Assembly: GCF_000021745.1 (NCBI RefSeq)
Contig: NC_011666.1
Coordinates: 1,994,501-2,058,500, forward strand
Direction of reading: 5' to 3'
Length of the DNA stretch: 64,000 nucleotides
Origin: Methylocella silvestris BL2
GTDB lineage: Bacteria > Pseudomonadota > Alphaproteobacteria > Rhizobiales > Beijerinckiaceae
The notes under the pieces were generated by a model that was not told the origin of the DNA, did no database searches, and saw only the letters and a list, made by a program, of their open reading frames with translations. The first letter of the stretch is position 1. Every line of letters begins with the position of its first letter. The position numbers and the translations under genes are program-made. Positions 60,503 through 64,000 of this stretch are shown here, one piece after another.

Positions 60503-61981
60503 GTGCGTGACGCCGGTATAGTCCGATCAAATTTTGAGGCGGCCGGCGATGCGCTATCGAAGAGGACCGTCCCGATCCCCGGCTCGCCCGACGCCCGCGA
60601 AATCGCGCCGCCGATGAAATCCCTGCCCCGCAGCCTCGCCATGTGCGAATGGGCCGAATTGTCCGACGCCGCCCCGCGCATGCGCGCCGCGCTGGCGGCC
60701 GGCGACGCGGATCGAATGTCGCCTTTCCTGTTCCTGTCGATTCCGGGCGTCAACGCGCAGGAGCATCGCCGCCTGTCGGAAGACTGGATCCGCGCGCGCA
60801 GGGCGACGAGCATGGATGGCCGCGTCGCATTCGCCTTCGACTTGGGCTCGCGCGAAAAGATCCGCATCGGCTATCTCTCCAATGATTTCCACGATCATGC
60901 GACCTCCCTGCTGCTGATCGAAACATTCGAGGCGCATGACCGCGCGCGCTTCGAGGCGCACGCCTTTTGCTTCGGCGCCGACGACGGATCGGCGATGCGC
61001 GTCCGGCTTCGCGGCGCGTTCCATGCGTTTCACGATGTCGCAGCGTTGAGCGACGCTGAAGCGGCGCAGGCCATTCATGACGCGGGCATCGATATTCTGA
61101 TCGATCTCAAAGGCTACACCAAGGGCGCCCGCAGCGGCATTCTGTTGCTGCATCCGGCGCCGGTACAGGTCAATTATCTCGGCTATGCCGGAACGCTCGG
61201 CGGCGATCTTTGCGATTATCTCATTACCGACGCGCATATGACGCCGGGGAGCGCCGCCGCCGATTATTCCGAATCCTTCGCCTATATGCCGCATTCCTAC
61301 CAGCCGCGCGGCCGCAAAGGCGCGATCGGCGATAAACCGACACGGGCGCAGGCTGGACTTCCAGAGCAGGGCTTTGTGTTCTGCTGCTTTAACCAGGCCT
61401 ATAAGATCACGCCGGCGGTGTTCGATCTCTGGCGCCGCCTGCTCGACGAATTTCCCGGCAGCGTGCTTTGGCTGCTTCGCGCCGAACAGGCCGAAGGCAA
61501 TTTGCGCGGCGAAGCGTTGCGGCGCGGCGTCTCGCCCGACCGGCTTATCTTCGCGCCCGATATGAATCAGGTCGATCATCTCGGCCGGCTACAGCTCGCC
61601 GATCTCGTCCTCGACACCTCGCCCTATGGCGCGCATACGACGGCAAGCGATGCGCTGTGGGCCGGCGTGCCGATTGTCACCTTCGCCGGAGAGACCTTTC
61701 CGTCGCGCGTCGCGGGCAGCCTGTTGCATGCCGTCGGCATGCCCGAACTGATCGCCGCCGACGCGGAGGAATATCTCGCCATCGCCTCGGTTCTGGCGAG
61801 CGAGCCGGACCGGCTCGCGGCTCTGAAGACAAGGCTGCAGCAGGCCCGCCTGACGGCGCCGCTGTTCGACGTTGGCGCCTACACGCGGGCGCTCGAAGCG
61901 CTTTTTGAGACGATGTGGAGCCGGCGCCGCGGCGGCCTGCCGGCCGCCGCGATCTGGGCCGGCGGCGGAGACGGCGAGTAA
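60503..61981 (+). CDS. SPINDLY-type O-GlcNAc transferase catalytic domain (GT41), no TPR region
   Basis: A 492-residue protein that matches the catalytic part of GT41 enzymes: an N-terminal helical piece (CEWAELSDAAPRMRAALAAGD), then the first Rossmann half with KIRIGYLSNDFHDHATSLLL and LKGYTKGARSGILLLHPAPVQVNYLGYAGTLG, and the second half with FCCFNQAYKITPAVFDLW and DTSPYGAHTTASDALWAGVPIVT. The tandem TPR region that recognises substrate proteins in most homologues is missing. The start is a GTG at 60503; an ATG at 60614 is an alternative. The sugar and acceptor are unknown. Confidence 0.83.
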   Translation: MRDAGIVRSNFEAAGDALSKRTVPIPGSPDAREIAPPMKSLPRSLAMCEWAELSDAAPRMRAALAAGDADRMSPFLFLSIPGVNAQEHRRLSEDWIRARRATSMDGRVAFAFDLGSREKIRIGYLSNDFHDHATSLLLIETFEAHDRARFEAHAFCFGADDGSAMRVRLRGAFHAFHDVAALSDAEAAQAIHDAGIDILIDLKGYTKGARSGILLLHPAPVQVNYLGYAGTLGGDLCDYLITDAHMTPGSAAADYSESFAYMPHSYQPRGRKGAIGDKPTRAQAGLPEQGFVFCCFNQAYKITPAVFDLWRRLLDEFPGSVLWLLRAEQAEGNLRGEALRRGVSPDRLIFAPDMNQVDHLGRLQLADLVLDTSPYGAHTTASDALWAGVPIVTFAGETFPSRVAGSLLHAVGMPELIAADAEEYLAIASVLASEPDRLAALKTRLQQARLTAPLFDVGAYTRALEALFETMWSRRRGGLPAAAIWAGGGDGE

Positions 61982-61986
61982 TCTAT

Positions 61987-64000
61987 CTACTCCGCCGGGC
62001 CGGCATCTTTTTTCGCCGGCGCAGTGCCCGCGCGCTCCGTCACAAAGCGCCGCCACAACCCGCCGATCGCGCGTCCGACATCGTCCATCATCGCGAAGAA
62101 GGCCGGCACGAAAAGAAGCGACAACACGGTCGAGACAATCAACCCGCCGATCACCGCGATCGCCATCGGCGCGCGGAACTCGCCGCCGGCGCCGATCGCC
62201 AGCGCGCTCGGAACCATGCCGGCGACCATCGCGATCGTCGTCATTACGATCGGCCGCGCGCGCTTCTTGCCTGCTTCGACAATCGCCTGCGTCCGCTCCA
62301 TCCCGGAACGCATCGCCTCGATCGAAAAATCGACCAGCATGATCGCATTTTTGGTGACGATGCCCATCAGCATCAAAATGCCGATGATCACCGGCATCGA
62401 GACCGGGCGGGAGGTGATGAGCAGGGCAAAAATCGCGCCGCCGATGGAGAGCGGCAGCGAGAACAGGATTGTAACCGGCTGCAGGAAACTCGCAAACAAC
62501 ACCACAAGCACGGCATAGACCATGATGAGCCCGTTGCGCATCGCCTCGGCAAAACCGGCGAAAAGTTCGGCCATGGCCTCCGCGTCGCCGGATTTGCCGA
62601 CCCTGATGCCCGGCGGCGGGTTTTTCATGAGCGGCAGATCGTAGATTGCGGCCTCGGCCTCGGACAGAGTGGAGCCGGGGGCGAGCGCGGCCTGGATCTG
62701 CGCCTCGCGTTCGCGGTCAAAGCGGCTGATCGAGGCTTCGCCCTGCCCTAGCTCGATCTGCGCGATCGAGGACAGCGGCACGACGGGGCCCGCCCCTGTT
62801 GGGACGCCGATGCTTTCCAGCACCTGCTTGTCGGAGCGCGCCGCGCCGTCGAGTTTTGCGCGAATCGGGATCTGGCGCCCGTCGGCGTTGAATTTGGCGA
62901 GCGCCGGCCCGACGTCGCCGATGGTCGCGACGCGCAAGGTTTCGGAGAGCCCTTCGGTCGAGACGCCGAGCCGCGCGGCCAGATCGCGGTCCGGCCGCAC
63001 CAGCAGTTCCGGCCGCTCCAGCGAGGTCGAGGCGATCACATTGGCCAGCGCCGGAATGCGGTTCATCTGCGCCGCGAGTTCGGCGGCGAAGGTCGCGACG
63101 GTGACGGAATCCGGCCCCGTGACGACATAGGACACGGGACGCTGGCCGTAGTCATCGACGAACCAGCTGCGGATATCGGGCAGCGCGTTGAGGTCGCGCG
63201 AGATCTCCGCCTCGAGCTGCTGCACGGTTTTGGCGCGTTCGCCGCGCGGCGTGTAATTGACGACGATCGAGGCCTTGCGCACATCCGAGGTCGAAGGCGG
63301 AATATGGCCGCCATCGATGAAGACATGGGTCACCTCGGAACGCTGGCGCAGCAGGCGCGACACGTCATCCGCCATCCCCTGCGTCTGCGACAGCGTCGAG
63401 CCGGCGGGAAGCTCGATCGCAAGATGCGACCGTCCGGCGTCCTGCGTCGGCTGGAAATCGGTGCCGATCAGCTTGGTCGACAGGATCGAGAGGGCGAACA
63501 GCACCAATCCGATCACGACCGTGCTGTAGCGCCGCTCGACGGACCAGGCGACGATTTTCGCGTAGCGCTGCGTGAGCTTGCCCTCCTTCTCTTCCTGATG
63601 ACCTTCAGCTTTCAGGAAATAGGCGGCCAGCATCGGCGTGATGAGGCGGGCGGCGAGCAGCGAGAACAGGACCTCGGCCGAGACGGTGAGGCCGAATTGC
63701 TTGAAATATTGCCCGGCGATATTGTTCATGAAGGAGACCGGCGCGAACACCGCGACGATGGTGAGGCTGATCGCGATCACCGCGAGGCCGATCTCGTCGG
63801 CGGCGTCGATCGCCGCCTGAAACGCCGATTTCCCCATACGGATATGACGCACGATATTTTCGATCTCGACGATGGCGTCGTCGACGAGGATGCCGGTCGC
63901 CAGCGTGATGGCGAGCAGGCTGACAAGGTTCAGCGAGAAGCCGAGAACGTCCATCACGAAGAAGGCGGGGATGATCGACAGCGGCAAAGCGATCGCCGCA
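61987..64000 (-). CDS. RND family efflux permease (N-terminus beyond the window)
   Basis: About 670 residues of an inner-membrane proton-driven RND permease; the frame is open to the window edge. It begins inside TM helices equivalent to TM3-4 with LVSLLAITLATGILVDDAIVEIENI (the proton-relay Asp pair), then the second periplasmic half with DFQPTQDAGR and the C-terminal helices. It is closest to the HAE-1/MdtB-like multidrug group. Its periplasmic adaptor is not visible and would lie upstream, beyond 64000. A metal-type CzcA cannot be fully excluded, but the sequence suits multidrug export. Confidence 0.93.
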   Translation of the reverse strand, partial: AAIALPLSIIPAFFVMDVLGFSLNLVSLLAITLATGILVDDAIVEIENIVRHIRMGKSAFQAAIDAADEIGLAVIAISLTIVAVFAPVSFMNNIAGQYFKQFGLTVSAEVLFSLLAARLITPMLAAYFLKAEGHQEEKEGKLTQRYAKIVAWSVERRYSTVVIGLVLFALSILSTKLIGTDFQPTQDAGRSHLAIELPAGSTLSQTQGMADDVSRLLRQRSEVTHVFIDGGHIPPSTSDVRKASIVVNYTPRGERAKTVQQLEAEISRDLNALPDIRSWFVDDYGQRPVSYVVTGPDSVTVATFAAELAAQMNRIPALANVIASTSLERPELLVRPDRDLAARLGVSTEGLSETLRVATIGDVGPALAKFNADGRQIPIRAKLDGAARSDKQVLESIGVPTGAGPVVPLSSIAQIELGQGEASISRFDREREAQIQAALAPGSTLSEAEAAIYDLPLMKNPPPGIRVGKSGDAEAMAELFAGFAEAMRNGLIMVYAVLVVLFASFLQPVTILFSLPLSIGGAIFALLITSRPVSMPVIIGILMLMGIVTKNAIMLVDFSIEAMRSGMERTQAIVEAGKKRARPIVMTTIAMVAGMVPSALAIGAGGEFRAPMAIAVIGGLIVSTVLSLLFVPAFFAMMDDVGRAIGGLWRRFVTERAGTAPAKKDAGPAE

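Overview
This window is a G+C-rich (roughly 62-64% by eye) chromosomal segment from an alphaproteobacterium. Gene content and order (plant-type GshA, short ArgC, rplM-rpsI, CtaA next to a DUF2842 protein, DapF-MtaB, a CerR-type TetR, short small proteins typical of the order) point to Rhizobiales/Hyphomicrobiales. The overall flavour, including a formate/nitrite-type channel, suggests a Beijerinckiaceae/Methylocystaceae-like bacterium. That family-level placement is inference. I see no rRNA, tRNA, CRISPR array, transposase or prophage block. About 62 protein genes cover most of the sequence.

Layout: 0-5.3 kb carries the end of an unidentified gene, a CDF metal exporter, a MATE exporter, a DUF937 protein and glutamate-cysteine ligase. 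5.7-10 kb has a SWIB-domain protein, the rpmI-rplT operon with a structured leader, a small secreted protein and pheT without pheS. 10-16.9 kb has small stress or accessory proteins (TerB, SDR, glutamine amidotransferase, DUF3597), an FNT channel, and a divergent EamA exporter/MocR regulator pair with a palindromic operator. 16.9-20.3 kb has xerD, a 47-residue membrane protein, and mtaB coupled to dapF. 20.5-28.8 kb is mixed: a GyrI-like secreted protein, a lower-GC esterase/AraC pair, a ketone-body module (GntP permease plus atoDA), a DUF3108 protein and a double Inh-domain protein. 28.8-32.5 kb is pgi and the nitrogen-control operon glnK-amtB. 32.9-39.4 kb has tesB, a YbbN/LON-domain/Trm112 group, a metallophosphoesterase, a CarS-like protein and argC. 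39.4-47 kb looks like an ancestral rplM-rpsI-argC/ctaA neighbourhood broken up by a TetR operon, a cupin gene and vapBC, followed by a Wzz-like protein. 47-64 kb has folD, a holin-transglycosylase-peptidase fusion, an aldose epimerase-like protein, a histidine kinase/response-regulator-cyclase/metalloprotease group interrupted by an S9 peptidase, three less understood genes including a SPINDLY-type glycosyltransferase, and the C-terminal two thirds of an RND efflux permease that runs off the window.

The most unusual item is the 715-residue gene at 48198-50345. It fuses a GTA-type three-helix holin region, a lytic transglycosylase domain and an M15 zinc peptidase domain in one polypeptide, apparently behind its own sigma-70 promoter and terminator. 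The second is the signalling group at 52-59 kb, where a class III cyclase response regulator sits directly upstream of an M91-like zinc protease. Several short regulatory palindromes can be read directly: the MocR/EamA operator, the CerR-type TetR operator, the vapBC operator and three consecutive hairpins ahead of rpmI. Start codons were often moved inward from the longest open frame because a ribosome binding site, a domain start or a coupled stop codon argued for it.
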